Of a DNA stretch of 64,000 bases, positions 52,072 to 60,743 are shown one piece after another; the stretch's first letter is position 1; each line of letters opens with the position of its first letter. Made by a program: the position numbers and the translations under genes. The DNA lies in NCBI GenBank assembly GCA_002336105.1, contig DDEQ01000043.1, positions 76,524 to 140,523 of the forward strand. The letters are read 5' to 3'. The DNA is from Chthonomonas sp. UBA1950 (GTDB lineage Bacteria; Armatimonadota; Fimbriimonadia; Fimbriimonadales; Fimbriimonadaceae). The notes under the pieces are model-generated. The model worked only from the letters and a program-made list of their open reading frames with translations, was not told the origin of the DNA and ran no database searches.

Positions 52072-53367
52072 TTAAGCTTCGACTCGGAACCAATTGCAGA
52101 TTTCGTAAACGTCGACAGCAGCATCGATTTCACGCAAAGAAGACAAGAAATCTTTTTCTAAACAGGGGTGAGTGAGGAAGACAATTTCACCGTGCTCCGC
52201 ATCCAAAGTCTTCATCTCCATGGCTGCAAGCGAAATATTGTGCTTACCGAATGTCGTAGCGATCTGCCCAAGAACCATCGGACGGTCTAGCACTCTAACT
52301 CGAAGATAGTAGCTCGTTTTAAGACTGTCCATGCCCTCGAGTTCCATGCCTACTCCGTAGGGGATTGCGCTTCCAGGACCGTTAGCAGCGATATTTCGGC
52401 CGATATCCACCAAGTCGCCGACAACAGCAGATGCAGTTGGATCAGAACCTGCGCCTCGTCCGCTAAACATAACGTCGCCGACAAAGTCACCATGCAACCA
52501 CAGGGCGTTATAGACACCCCTGACGGCTGCCAATGGGTGATTCTTGGGAAGTAAGACAGGGTGAACGTGAACTCTCACTCGGTCTGGTCCGACCGCATCC
52601 GCAACTCCAAGCAACTTGATTCGATAGCCAAGCATTTCGGCATATTGCATGTCGATCTTGGTAATTCCGCGAATGCCTTCGCGATGAACCTTTTCAACAG
52701 GAACCTGCTTTCCAAATGCGATGCTTGCCAAGATTGAAATCTTGTATGCAGTATCGAAGCCGTCAACATCGTTCGTTGGGTCCGCTTCGGCATATCCTTT
52801 TGCTTGAGCATCAGCCAAGACTTCCTTAAAATCAGCCCCTTCTTCTTCCATCGCCGTAAGGATGAAGTTCGTGGTGCCGTTCAAAATGCCCATGATTTTC
52901 AGGACATCGTTCCCGGCCAGCTGGTGCTTGAGTGGCTGAACAACAGGGATGCCGCCGCCAACAGCAGCTTCATAGTGAAGGTCTAACCCTTTATCTTTAG
53001 CCAGTTGAACGAGCCGCGAGCCGTGCTTAGCCATCAGCTCTTTGTTGGCGGTCACGACGTTTTTGCCGTTCAGTAGCGCCTTTTCAACTAGATCTCCGGC
53101 TGGATCGACTCCGCCGATCAACTCAAGGACAACATCAATTGACGGATCAGTGACGATAGACTCAAGATCCGTTGTAAAAATCGAACGTGGAAGGTCGCGT
53201 TCTTTCGTGGCGTCCTTGATGCCGATTTTGACGACCTCAAAGCCAAAGCCAGTTTTTCGGCTAATCGCGCTTTGGTTGTCGCAAATCATTCTGTAGGCAC
53301 CGGAACCTACGGTTCCAAAGCCCAATATGCCAACGCGAAGAATCTTGTCCGTTCGAACCTGAGTCAC
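52072..53367 (-). CDS. hom: Homoserine dehydrogenase
   Basis: Reduces aspartate semialdehyde to homoserine, precursor of threonine (ThrB/ThrC) and methionine (MetY), all encoded in this window. 431 residues: NAD site RVGILGFGTVGSGAYRMI, ANKELMAKHG, YEAAVGGGIPVVQPL, the catalytic NGTTNFILTAMEEEG and GFDTAYKISILA. A C-terminal ACT domain (YYLRVRVLDRPMVLGQIA) suggests feedback inhibition by threonine. GTG 53367 has no Shine-Dalgarno but CATAAT six bases upstream, pointing to an internal leaderless promoter at the accB end. Confidence 0.96.
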   Translation of the reverse strand: MTQVRTDKILRVGILGFGTVGSGAYRMICDNQSAISRKTGFGFEVVKIGIKDATKERDLPRSIFTTDLESIVTDPSIDVVLELIGGVDPAGDLVEKALLNGKNVVTANKELMAKHGSRLVQLAKDKGLDLHYEAAVGGGIPVVQPLKHQLAGNDVLKIMGILNGTTNFILTAMEEEGADFKEVLADAQAKGYAEADPTNDVDGFDTAYKISILASIAFGKQVPVEKVHREGIRGITKIDMQYAEMLGYRIKLLGVADAVGPDRVRVHVHPVLLPKNHPLAAVRGVYNALWLHGDFVGDVMFSGRGAGSDPTASAVVGDLVDIGRNIAANGPGSAIPYGVGMELEGMDSLKTSYYLRVRVLDRPMVLGQIATTFGKHNISLAAMEMKTLDAEHGEIVFLTHPCLEKDFLSSLREIDAAVDVYEICNWFRVEA

Positions 53368-53373
53368 AGGTCC

Positions 53374-53379
53374 ATTATG
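53374..53379 (-). promoter_or_regulatory. -10-like CATAAT before hom
   Basis: On the minus strand CATAAT stands six bases before the GTG of hom, in the 14-base gap after accB. No Shine-Dalgarno is present. Confidence 0.45.
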
Positions 53380-53381
53380 AT

Positions 53382-53840
53382 TCAGCCAATGCGAATGAGT
53401 ACGTCTCCAGGCTGAACGACTGCTCCAGGTTCAGCGGAAATCTCAAGAACCGTGCCGCTGACCGGCGCGTTGATCTCGTTAAACACTTTCATCGCTTCGA
53501 TGAGACCTACAACTTGACCGGCTTGCACAACTTCGCCAACCTTTACAAAGGGTGACGCAGACGGGCTCGGTGACGCATAGAATATTCCTGTCATCGGGCT
53601 GGAAACAGGCGTTCCTTTAGGAGTCTCGATCACTGCGGTCATAGGCACTGGAGCAAAGAATGCGTCCTCTGCATCCACAATCGCATCTGAGCTAACTTGA
53701 GTCGTCACCGTTTTCGAGGACTTTCGACGAAACGCAACCGTAGCCCCTTCAACCGTCAAACTCGCCTCAGCAAGATGAAACTCTTGCATAAGGGCTGCCA
53801 AATCATCGATCTGTTGCTTCAAATCAGCCACGGGGGACAT
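53382..53840 (-). CDS. accB: Biotin carboxyl carrier protein of acetyl-CoA carboxylase
   Basis: A 152-residue BCCP. The N-terminal helix (ADLKQQIDDLAALMQEF) is followed by an Ala/Pro linker and the biotinyl domain with the acceptor lysine in VGLIEAMKVFNEI and the typical ending GDVLIRIG. A thumb-like insertion (GIFYASPSPSASPFVKVGE) is present, as in true AccB proteins. accC is not adjacent. It sits between a membrane coiled-coil gene and hom on one strand. Confidence 0.94.
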   Translation of the reverse strand: MSPVADLKQQIDDLAALMQEFHLAEASLTVEGATVAFRRKSSKTVTTQVSSDAIVDAEDAFFAPVPMTAVIETPKGTPVSSPMTGIFYASPSPSASPFVKVGEVVQAGQVVGLIEAMKVFNEINAPVSGTVLEISAEPGAVVQPGDVLIRIG

Positions 53841-53852
53841 TATGCCTGATGA

Positions 53853-54560
53853 TCAGGCAGAGCCGTCTAGCATCTCGGTTACTTCATCAAAGCTCGATGA
53901 AACGGCCTTCACACGGGAAACCGTTTCACGAATGTCTTCAGTTTCTCGACCTTCGACAACACTCTTCACCCGATTCGAAAGCAGTGTGGCTTTCAGCTCC
54001 AATAATGCTGCTTCAGCATGTCGCACACTCTGATCAATCTGGGCAATCTTCTCGGTAACGATGTCGTATTGCTTGAGCTCTTGCTGACGGGCTTTTAGGG
54101 CCAGTTGAAGAGCTTCTCTTTCTGCGTCTGTGGTCGCCTCTGCAATGCCCTCTTCCAACTTCACGATTTCCGCGTTCGCCAGGGATTTGCCACGAACGGT
54201 TTTTCGCAATTCAGTTCGCAGACGCAAAGCATGAACGACTTGCGATTGGATGCTCTTCGCGGCGTCTATTGATTCGTTACCAACGAGCTGAGTTGCGGAT
54301 GACCGATCAGCCAGCCCCACCACGTTGTTAAGCTCTTCGGTCAACCGCTTTATGGGCACAAGCAGTGTCTTGCTGTCAGCATCTATCCCTTCGCTTAAAT
54401 CCGCTTCTCTACTACTTGCAGCACCTTTTACGGTGCTGAGGAAGAAGCCGAAGAAGGCTACAGCCGCCATCAGCACCGCCAGAACATACGATCCCATCAC
54501 TAAGGCCGCAATCATGACGACAACTCCTATTCCAGCAACGATATGGGAGGGCTTAACCAC
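53853..54560 (-). CDS. Hypothetical membrane protein with coiled coil
   Basis: A 235-residue protein: two close hydrophobic segments at the N-terminus (IVAGIGVVVMIAALVMGSYV and LAVLMAAVAFFGFF) form a hairpin, followed by a long charged helical region with coiled-coil character (LKARQQELKQYDIVTEKIAQ). No family recognised. GTG 54560, no Shine-Dalgarno. It precedes accB by 12 bases, so they may be cotranscribed, and it is divergent from the YeiH-type exporter gene with a 48-base gap. Confidence 0.7.
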   Translation of the reverse strand: MVKPSHIVAGIGVVVMIAALVMGSYVLAVLMAAVAFFGFFLSTVKGAASSREADLSEGIDADSKTLLVPIKRLTEELNNVVGLADRSSATQLVGNESIDAAKSIQSQVVHALRLRTELRKTVRGKSLANAEIVKLEEGIAEATTDAEREALQLALKARQQELKQYDIVTEKIAQIDQSVRHAEAALLELKATLLSNRVKSVVEGRETEDIRETVSRVKAVSSSFDEVTEMLDGSA

Positions 54561-54587
54561 ACATTAAGTCTACGCTCCAACCTCGGG

Positions 54588-54596
54588 TGCTATACT
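54588..54596 (+). promoter_or_regulatory. Extended -10 promoter TGC-TATACT
   Basis: TGC followed by TATACT (54591-54596), 12 bases before ATG 54609; the leader would be about six bases, with no Shine-Dalgarno. Confidence 0.55.
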
Positions 54597-54608
54597 CGGC
54601 TTGGCCAA

Positions 54609-55571
54609 ATGACTACAAACAGTTCGCGATTGACGGCAAAATTCCTCTTCTTCGGTATGTCGGTAGCCTGCCTTCTTCCTCTATTTCGACTACAGATCAT
54701 TCCAGATGCTATCGTTGCCCCGGCAGCCCTCATCGGCGGCATGGTCTTGGGGATTGTGTTCGGAAGCCCCTTCCCTTCCGAGGCAAAGCGCTACAGCAAA
54801 ATTCTGCTTCAATCTGCCGTCGTATTGTTGGGATTTTCTTTAAACATTGGTGATGTCCTTAAGGCAGGGCAACAGGGTCTGGTCTTCTCTCTGTTTTCGA
54901 TTCTTGCCGTTTTTGGACTAGGGTTCCTTCTCCAAAAACTTCTAAACGTTAGAAAGATCACCAGCCTCTTGGTCTCTACGGGAACAGCGATTTGTGGTGG
55001 TTCTGCCATTGCAGCAATGTCAGCCGTTGTCGATGCGCCGCAAGAAGATGTAACGGTTGCAGTTGGCACCGTCTTCCTGTTGAATGCAGTCGGTCTGGTT
55101 CTTTTTCCAATTCTAGGCCACGTCATCGGCTTGAATGGCCAGCAATTTGGCACTTGGGCTGGCATTGCGATCCACGATGTTTCGAGTGTGGTTGGCGCAG
55201 CTACATCTTTCGGACAAGACTCATTGCCTGTGGCCACCGCGGTCAAGCTCTCCCGAGTTCTCTATCTAGTGCCTGCGACACTCATTGGAGCCGCCCTCGT
55301 TCGTTCGAAAGGGGCAAAGGCGCAGTTTCCCTGGTTTGTGCTTTTCTTCATCATCGCATCGGCGCTACGAACCGCAATTCCGGGTGCCAGCGTCGTGACT
55401 CCTTTTGCTAAGATCATTGCGACCAGTGGATTCGCCTTATCACTCTTTCTGATAGGAAGCGGTCTTACTAAGAAAACGCTCAAGGCAGTCGGAGCCAAAC
55501 CGCTTATCGAAGGTGTGTTACTCTGGCTCTTTATTTCAATAATTTCTCTCTTTGTGGCAAAGGCAGTATAA
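54609..55571 (+). CDS. YeiH-type putative sulfate/sulfite exporter
   Basis: A 320-residue integral membrane protein of the YeiH (UPF0324) family with about ten helices. Family segments: LQSAVVLLGFSLNIGDVLKA, STGTAICGGSAIAAMSAVVD, GTWAGIAIHDVSSVVGAATS and ATAVKLSRVLYLVPA. Members are annotated as putative sulfate exporters, though transport is poorly tested. ATG 54609 is used; an in-frame ATG at 54543 would overlap the divergent gene and its promoter. It is followed after 10 bases by a cysteine dioxygenase gene, which suggests export of oxidised sulfur from cysteine catabolism. Confidence 0.88.
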   Translation: MTTNSSRLTAKFLFFGMSVACLLPLFRLQIIPDAIVAPAALIGGMVLGIVFGSPFPSEAKRYSKILLQSAVVLLGFSLNIGDVLKAGQQGLVFSLFSILAVFGLGFLLQKLLNVRKITSLLVSTGTAICGGSAIAAMSAVVDAPQEDVTVAVGTVFLLNAVGLVLFPILGHVIGLNGQQFGTWAGIAIHDVSSVVGAATSFGQDSLPVATAVKLSRVLYLVPATLIGAALVRSKGAKAQFPWFVLFFIIASALRTAIPGASVVTPFAKIIATSGFALSLFLIGSGLTKKTLKAVGAKPLIEGVLLWLFISIISLFVAKAV

Positions 55572-55581
55572 GCTGAAAGGC

Positions 55582-56148
55582 ATGATCTCAGAATCCGCCT
55601 TGCCAAAGATGATTCATTTGTTGAACGAGGCCGTCGAAAAGCAAACTTCCACTGGATGTTGTAAAGCTGTCAAACGTGCTCTCGAAGAGATTGTCACTTC
55701 AGGTGAAGAGTTCGTTCCTGGTGAGTATTTGCTTCCAGCACCAGACAAATATGCCCGTCGCTTGCTCTATAAAGATTCTGAAAATCGATTCTCAGTGCTA
55801 GTAATGGTTTGGGGACCTGGTCAAGGAACTCCGCTTCACGACCATGCTAGAATGTGGTGCGTCGAATGCGTCTATCGAGGGAAGATCAAAGTAAAAAGCT
55901 ATTCGCTGGACGATGAAGTCGATGGTCTTCTCCGGTTTGTCCCAGAGACCGAAGTCGTCGCGGGGATAGGCGAGGCAGGAACTCTCATCCCACCGTTTGA
56001 TTACCACACCATTGAGAACGCGTCACCCGACCGACCGGCCGTTACCTTGCATGTTTATGGCGGTGAAATGGACTGGTGCAACGCATTTTTCCCCGAGGGG
56101 GAATTTTTTCGAATGGAAAGAAGGCATTTAGCCTATACATCTGGCTAA
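55582..56148 (+). CDS. Cysteine dioxygenase family protein
   Basis: A 188-residue cupin of the cysteine dioxygenase type I family. The iron site reads GQGTPLHDHARMWCVECVYRG, with H86 and H88, and a third histidine in PFDYHTIEN near residue 139; the late YGGEMDWCNAFFPE is typical. It would oxidise cysteine (or 3-mercaptopropionate) to a sulfinate using O2. ATG 55582 begins 10 bases after the YeiH-like gene, so they form a two-gene unit. tRNA-Ala follows. Confidence 0.88.
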   Translation: MISESALPKMIHLLNEAVEKQTSTGCCKAVKRALEEIVTSGEEFVPGEYLLPAPDKYARRLLYKDSENRFSVLVMVWGPGQGTPLHDHARMWCVECVYRGKIKVKSYSLDDEVDGLLRFVPETEVVAGIGEAGTLIPPFDYHTIENASPDRPAVTLHVYGGEMDWCNAFFPEGEFFRMERRHLAYTSG

Positions 56149-56178
56149 TGATGTGAGGTATCATCAGATTCTTCGCGT

Positions 56179-56254
56179 GGGGGTATAGCTCAGTTGGGAG
56201 AGCGCCTGCTTTGCAAGCAGGATGTCAGGGGTTCGAGTCCCCTTACCTCCACCA
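56179..56254 (+). tRNA. tRNA-Ala (anticodon TGC)
   Basis: A 76-base cloverleaf including encoded CCA: acceptor GGGGGTA/TACCTCC, D arm AGCTCAGTTGGGAGAGC, anticodon stem CCTGC/GCAGG with loop TTTGCAA, T arm GGGGTTCGAGTCCCC. Anticodon TGC reads GCN alanine codons. Confidence 0.98.
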
Positions 56255-56317
56255 TCTTTTCAGGTTAAGAAATCATCTCGGGAACTGGCTTAAAGTGGGC
56301 CTCAAGTTCACAAACTT

Positions 56318-56893
56318 TTATCCTTGGATTACAGTTCGGAATGTGACTGAGACGCGGCGTTTTCGAAGTTTGCGTACTCCACCTAATGAATCGGATTTTC
56401 TCTTAGCGATTTCGTGCCTCCACTCGTAGCGCGCTGTCCCCGAGATTATGCAGGCTGATCCGACTGGTAACCAAACGTCAACAGATTCTGCTGTCCAGAC
56501 ATTGGTAAACCGCATTGGATACTCATCCCCAAGTGAGATCATAGCGATTTCGGGGCCAAAGCACGGTTCGCAGTCGATGTGCGCGGCAATGCCTTGGCCG
56601 GGGAGGTACTCGTTCACGATGGCTTGGTCCGGCACGCACTCCATCAAGTTTGCGGAGAATAGTTCCTCGGCAACACCTTGAAGGAACTCAGGTAAAGGGC
56701 CCAGATAAGCATCATGGTGAACTTTGCGAGCCCTGTAGTCATAGCGCCACCCGTAGTGCTGGACGCGTCGAGACAAGTCATCGAGCCATGGCATGCGATC
56801 GAGGATGCTGAGTAATGAATCGGATTCGTTCAGGAAACTCGGGACACAAATGAGCCCAGGGATCGACCGAGGATCATCAAACAGCGAACTCAT
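56318..56893 (-). CDS. AlkB-like 2-oxoglutarate/Fe(II) dioxygenase
   Basis: A 191-residue AlkB-family protein. The facial triad is in AAHIDCEPCFG (HxD) and YEWRHEI (second His), and the 2-oxoglutarate arginine in KRRVSVTFR. IVNEYLPGQGIAAHID and the SLGDEYPMRF strand are typical of the ALKBH8-like branch. ATG 56893 overlaps the stop of the upstream methyltransferase gene by ATGA; TTG 56905 is an alternative. Substrate could be alkylated nucleic acid or modified tRNA; the pairing with a methyltransferase next to a tRNA gene is suggestive but unproven. Confidence 0.85.
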   Translation of the reverse strand: MSSLFDDPRSIPGLICVPSFLNESDSLLSILDRMPWLDDLSRRVQHYGWRYDYRARKVHHDAYLGPLPEFLQGVAEELFSANLMECVPDQAIVNEYLPGQGIAAHIDCEPCFGPEIAMISLGDEYPMRFTNVWTAESVDVWLPVGSACIISGTARYEWRHEIAKRKSDSLGGVRKLRKRRVSVTFRTVIQG

Positions 56894-57651
56894 CGAACTT
56901 TCCAAACCTCATAGGCACAGTCTCCAGATCGGGTGACAGGTTCTGCCAAATTGCTCAAGACGTTGTAAGAATACGACTGCTGAAGGATGCGTACTTGATG
57001 CCCCAAGTGCTTTGTAAATTCCTTGTACCACCCGTGTACATCGCCCCGTGGCATCCAACTCGCCGACGGGCCAACCGGATTTGTGTAAATCAGGGTCATC
57101 GCTGACGGTGAGAGCGCCGCGATTCGATTTGCCAACGCACGAACAAACGGCCGAGTGAGTTCCTGAGCGAAGAAATAGGAGAAGACAAGTAGCACTGCTC
57201 TTCCATCAGCCATTCTTGCTGCTTCCTCCCAAAATCTGGACTCAGGGAAGGCGTGCTCTGAGTTCCGCTTACATATGCTTCCTTCCATGCTAGCGGCCAC
57301 TGAAGCGATAGCCCGCATGCCTTGAGCGAGTTCAAGAGACAACCTCTCAAACGTGGTGCCACGGTTGCCTGAAAGGGCTAACATCGCCGTGCCCGGTCCG
57401 CCGCCAAAATCGATAAGTACATTCGGAGAGGTTTCGGGCATTACGCTCCGAAGAGCAGCATGGTGCATCGGAGCGTAGCGGTAAGCGTACAGTAACGCAA
57501 GATATTCCGTCTCGCAGGGACGTTGGCCGCGCTCCAAAACTTGATTGCCGATGTGTTGATCGAAGTCGTCCCCATGCTTTGAGATAAGTCGCCGAACTTC
57601 TTGCATTCCTCTGAGACGCTCGACAACATGATCATAGAACGTATCAAACAT
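56890..57651 (-). CDS. SAM-dependent methyltransferase, Rsm22-like
   Basis: A 253-residue methyltransferase. SAM motif I is NVLIDFGGGPGTAMLAL, preceded by EYLALLYAYRYAPMHHAALR, which resembles the ARxPxTYAA-type helix of Rsm22-family ribosomal methyltransferases. The cysteine cluster of full-length Rsm22 is absent. ATG 57651 is chosen because upstream in-frame codons extend into a repeat region beside an IS remnant. Operon with the AlkB-like gene. Confidence 0.7.
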   Translation of the reverse strand: MFDTFYDHVVERLRGMQEVRRLISKHGDDFDQHIGNQVLERGQRPCETEYLALLYAYRYAPMHHAALRSVMPETSPNVLIDFGGGPGTAMLALSGNRGTTFERLSLELAQGMRAIASVAASMEGSICKRNSEHAFPESRFWEEAARMADGRAVLLVFSYFFAQELTRPFVRALANRIAALSPSAMTLIYTNPVGPSASWMPRGDVHGWYKEFTKHLGHQVRILQQSYSYNVLSNLAEPVTRSGDCAYEVWKVR

Positions 57652-57710
57652 ATCAATTAGGAGCCAGGCTCCCAGATTTGTCAACCAAGATTGTAGCCGA
57701 TTTGCGAATC

Positions 57711-57798
57711 GCGTCCAGGAATCTCCTCCAAATCCAAGATAAGGGGACGAGATTCGCAAGTCCAACTTTCCGAGCTGCGTCCAGGAATCTCCATCAAA
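57711..57798. repeat. Direct repeat pair beside the IS remnant
   Basis: GCGTCCAGGAATCTCC plus six more near-identical bases occur at 57711-57732 and 57777-57798 (66 bp apart, two mismatches over 22 bases). They lie between the methyltransferase start and the transposase remnant and may be part of an IS end. Confidence 0.5.
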
Positions 57799-57830
57799 CT
57801 TCCCACCCTCATCTCAGGACTCTCGTATCG

Positions 57831-58537
57831 ATGCCGGTTGCGGCGGCTCGTCTTCTTGGGGAACACGATACTCATCTTTGGCGGATGCTTCGCACATGGG
57901 TTGCGATGGCTCAAAAGATCAGTAAGCCTCTCAGAGTCGGCGTTGACGAGACGGCCTCTCGGCGTGGTCATGAGTACATCAGCGTCTTTGTGGATCTGAC
58001 ACTAGGCGTGTCTTGTTTGCTTGCGAGGGTCGAAGTGGCGTTGCCCTTGCTCAGTTCCGCACCTTTCTGGAATCCAAGGGAGTTCTTACCGACAGGCTTG
58101 AATTCGTGTGCGATATGAGTCCGGCGTTCCTTTCTGGCATTGAGGCTGCGTTTCCCAACGCGAGAGTGACTCTGGATAAGTTCCACTTGGTTGCGATGCT
58201 AACCAAGGCGGTCGATGAGACAAGGAAGGAGTCTGGTCGGTATCGAGCTTTGCGAGGGACGCGATGGCTCTGGCAGAAGAACCCTTCGAACCTCAGTGAC
58301 GCTCAGAAAGCAGCGTTGCAAGACTTTCTTGAGTCGAACGACTTTTCGAAAACTGCCCGTGCCTATAGCTTCAAACTTCAATTCCAAGGGATGTTTCAAC
58401 ACGGCAAGAATGCGGCCCAAAGAATCTTCGATGCATGGCTTGATATGACCCTGGAGTCTGGGCTCAAACACGTTGAAAAGGTCGCTTCCACGTTCTTTAG
58501 CCAATATCCAAATATTAGGCATACAATAGATCTATGA
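57831..58537 (+). pseudogene. ISL3-family transposase remnant
   Basis: Two frames join into one ISL3 transposase fragment. The first (from 57831) has AARLLGEHDTHLWRML and VGVDETASRRGHEYISVFVD with the first catalytic aspartate; near 58005 the frame shifts by one lost base, and continues as FACEGRSGVALAQF and FVCDMSPAFLSGIEAAFPNA with the second aspartate, then DKFHLVAMLTKAVDETRK. The N-terminal zinc-finger part and the C-terminal part carrying the catalytic glutamate are missing. No intact inverted repeats or target duplication seen. Dead element. Confidence 0.85.
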
Positions 58538-58987
58538 CTTTCAAGAATAAGTTCGGGTTACTATTCGCAGTTATCTCAACAGGGTGTGTCTCGGGCTCAG
58601 GATATATCTCTCGAGAATTACCTGCTTCTTTGCCCGTTGTTCAGGTAGGGGATCGATTGGTGTGGCCGAAAGATCCTCCCCGGAATGGTGGGACTATTCT
58701 GTTTCTCCCTTCCAGTAGTTAGTGTTGGATTTCACAAATCTCGCTCAAGAATTGGGGACCATCGTTGCAAGCAAAACGTATTTTTTTTTGCCAGCGCTTC
58801 CGGAACCGATTTGGTACAGACTGTGAGCGGGAGCCGGTTTGACCATGCGTTACTGAAAATAAAATCTGCCACGCCAACCATAAACGGCATGATGCCAGAA
58901 CGACTTTTACTCATCCAATATGATCAGGATTTCAGAATAGTAGAAGTGATTGAGGACCCGATTCAGATCAAGAAGGTGATTCTATGA
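58534..58987 (+). pseudogene. Broken secreted/lipoprotein gene
   Basis: Starts with a lipoprotein-like signal (MTFKNKFGLLFAVISTGC) and continues VVQVGDRLVWPKDPPRNGG up to a stop at 58722. Protein-like text resumes in another frame as LAQELGTIVASKTYFF and, after a run of nine T near 58783, in the frame reading ASGTDLVQTVSGSRFDHALL to 58987. At least two frameshifts, one in the T homopolymer, best explain this. It ends inside the start of the prepilin-like gene, so they were once an operon. Confidence 0.65.
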
Positions 58988-59508
58988 AAATCAGACATGG
59001 GTTTACCATTGTCGAAATCCTCGTCGTGCTAGCAATATTGACCGTTCTGGCTGGACTGCTTTTCCCAGTATTTAGCCGAATGAGACGTTCTTCACTGATC
59101 ACTAATACGATGAACAACGCTCATCAAAACTGGATTGCGCTTTCATTGTACAGATCGGACTGGGGATGAGACGGCATGTTAGGCACGGCAACCGAAATGG
59201 GGCTTCCACATCCAAACGAGGAGTTGTATACGGTGCTCCCCCGTAAAGTTTCAGGACAAACCTGCGTGACGACCGAAGGGTTCGATTACTATGCAGACGA
59301 TGAACAGGGTCCCGGCTCGTGGCAAGAAGCGACCATAACTTTTGGAGAAGCTGTGCCGCTCGTTTTCACAACCAACTGCACAGAATCGAATTGGGACACA
59401 AACAACCAATTTCATCCCAAATTGGGAACAGCAGCTATTCTTTCTGGCTCTGTCATAAAAAAACGAAAAGCTGGAGTTCCTACAAAACTAGAATGGTGGG
59501 TCAATTGA
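58984..59508 (+). pseudogene. Prepilin-like protein gene with in-frame TGA
   Basis: Encodes a type IV/II prepilin N-terminus: KIRHGFTIVEILVVLAILTV with the peptidase site G/F and glutamate at +5. The frame stops at TGA 59167-59169 after SLYRSDWG but continues in the same frame as DGMLGTATEMGLPHPNEEL to 59508. DUF1559-like prepilins have Y-x-x-D-x-D-G-type text here, so a GGA to TGA change is likely. Probably a recent pseudogene; a shorter 61-residue product is possible. Confidence 0.75.
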
Positions 59509-59519
59509 CCCAAGAAAAT

Positions 59520-59804
59520 ATGAAATAAACAACCCTAACCTTTTCAATCTGCCTCGTTCTCGTTTGCAGTTCTCTTGCAGACTGGTGCGTCGAATGCATT
59601 GTACTCCCGTCTTGTGCTGGCACAGGAACTAAAGAGTCCTTTTGCGGATCTTACGATAATGCTTCCCCACAAGGATGTTGGTCTTATTATAAAAAGTTAT
59701 TAATCTGCCCGCAGGATATAGAGGATCCCATCATAAAAGGAAATAGCTACCGCACCGAATGGAGACTATGGTACATTTGTACATCAGGGAGTGACTGTTA
59801 TTAA
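59520..59804 (+). pseudogene. Cys-rich secreted protein gene with stop at codon 3
   Basis: From ATG 59520 the frame reads Met-Lys-stop (TAA 59526-59528), then stays open for about 91 codons with a signal-peptide-like start TTLTFSICLVLVCSSLA and many cysteines (DWCVECIVLPSC; ESFCGSYDN; PQGCWSYY). No other start codon lies before the hydrophobic segment. Either a nonsense mutation or an unusual start. It follows the prepilin-like gene by 11 bases and overlaps the next gene by 14. Confidence 0.55.
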
Positions 59805-60441
59805 GCGGAAGTTGATAATTCTCGTCACAATCTCTGTGGCGGCTTGCGGAGGGTGGTGGTATTTATCGCGCCCTCCCGCACTAGAGGCAGCCTCATTACG
59901 ATTAAGTGCCTGCGTCGAAGTCCAAGATGCAGACTGTGTAAATGAGTTTGTCGACACTATGGATCGCCAGGCGTACAACCTGGATAAGGCAAAAATACAA
60001 CTATTGCTGTCAGAAACTCACAAGGCTCTACGTCGAGTACCAGGACAGCCAATTGTTACGACGCAAAACAAAAAAACAATTGCATTGGTTCAAACGCCAT
60101 ATACATCAACGCGCTCGAACCGAACTGTAAACCTCGGATTTGTTGTCAGCGATACCGATGAGGGTTTCAAGGCTCCGCAATTTGTAACACAGACCTTGCT
60201 TACATTGTCGGTAGCGAATGTTCCGACGACAATCGGAAAGACCTCAGCTGAACTAAAACTAAGAAGCTGGGCAGAATACGCGAAGAGTTCTGGACCGATG
60301 TGGGAGAAGGCTGGCTTTCCGGGGATATATCGGGATCCTACCGAAGGCATGATCTCTTGGTCTAATTGGCAACAGAACTGCGAGTATCGAATGGCTAGAC
60401 TTGAAGAAACACTGTATCGTATGAATTCGTCAAGGCGATAA
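59791..60441 (+). CDS. Hypothetical membrane or exported protein
   Basis: A 216-residue protein with a basic start and one hydrophobic segment (KLIILVTISVAACGGWWYL), which includes AACG and could be a lipobox. The rest is soluble, with LSETHKALRRVPGQP, and no recognised motif. GTG 59791 overlaps the preceding Cys-rich frame by 14 bases. It is the only intact gene of a short prepilin-associated cluster. Function unknown. Confidence 0.55.
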   Translation: MTVIKRKLIILVTISVAACGGWWYLSRPPALEAASLRLSACVEVQDADCVNEFVDTMDRQAYNLDKAKIQLLLSETHKALRRVPGQPIVTTQNKKTIALVQTPYTSTRSNRTVNLGFVVSDTDEGFKAPQFVTQTLLTLSVANVPTTIGKTSAELKLRSWAEYAKSSGPMWEKAGFPGIYRDPTEGMISWSNWQQNCEYRMARLEETLYRMNSSRR

Positions 60442-60743
60442 CCTCTAAATGTAGACGGTGTCCCTCACAGGGTCAGTTGAAACTAGCCTCAATTTTGAGA
60501 TCTAGCTCCGAGAATAGCGCCTATGCTTGGATTCGCGCGTTAGAAACACCACTGCTTCGACCTATGCTCGTTCGGCAAGCCGAAGCACCTCACTACTTCC
60601 TAAGGGAGCCGACTGGCTCCACCATATTCTCTACCCCTTCAACCTAGTCTTCGTCGTCTGGGATTTGTATCGACACCTGCATTCGAATCTCAGCCTAGAA
60701 ATCGGCCACCTCATTTCGTGCTCAAACTAACAATCAACCGCTA
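60442..60743. other. Gap without recognisable gene
   Basis: Short ORFs here lack protein-like composition. A small hairpin GGAGCC-GACT-GGCTCC lies near 60604-60619. Nothing else can be supported. Confidence 0.4.

Noticed and set aside
58000..58020. Programmed frameshift in the ISL3 transposase
   Set aside because: ISL3 elements are not known to use frameshifting, no slippery heptamer is evident, and the element is truncated at both ends, so a lost base is simpler.
59167..59169. TGA in the prepilin-like gene read as selenocysteine
   Set aside because: No convincing SECIS-type hairpin directly downstream, the expected residue is glycine, and neighbours also carry nonsense codons.
60604..60619. 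Terminator at GGAGCC-GACT-GGCTCC
   Set aside because: Only six base pairs, no T tract, and no intact gene ends there.
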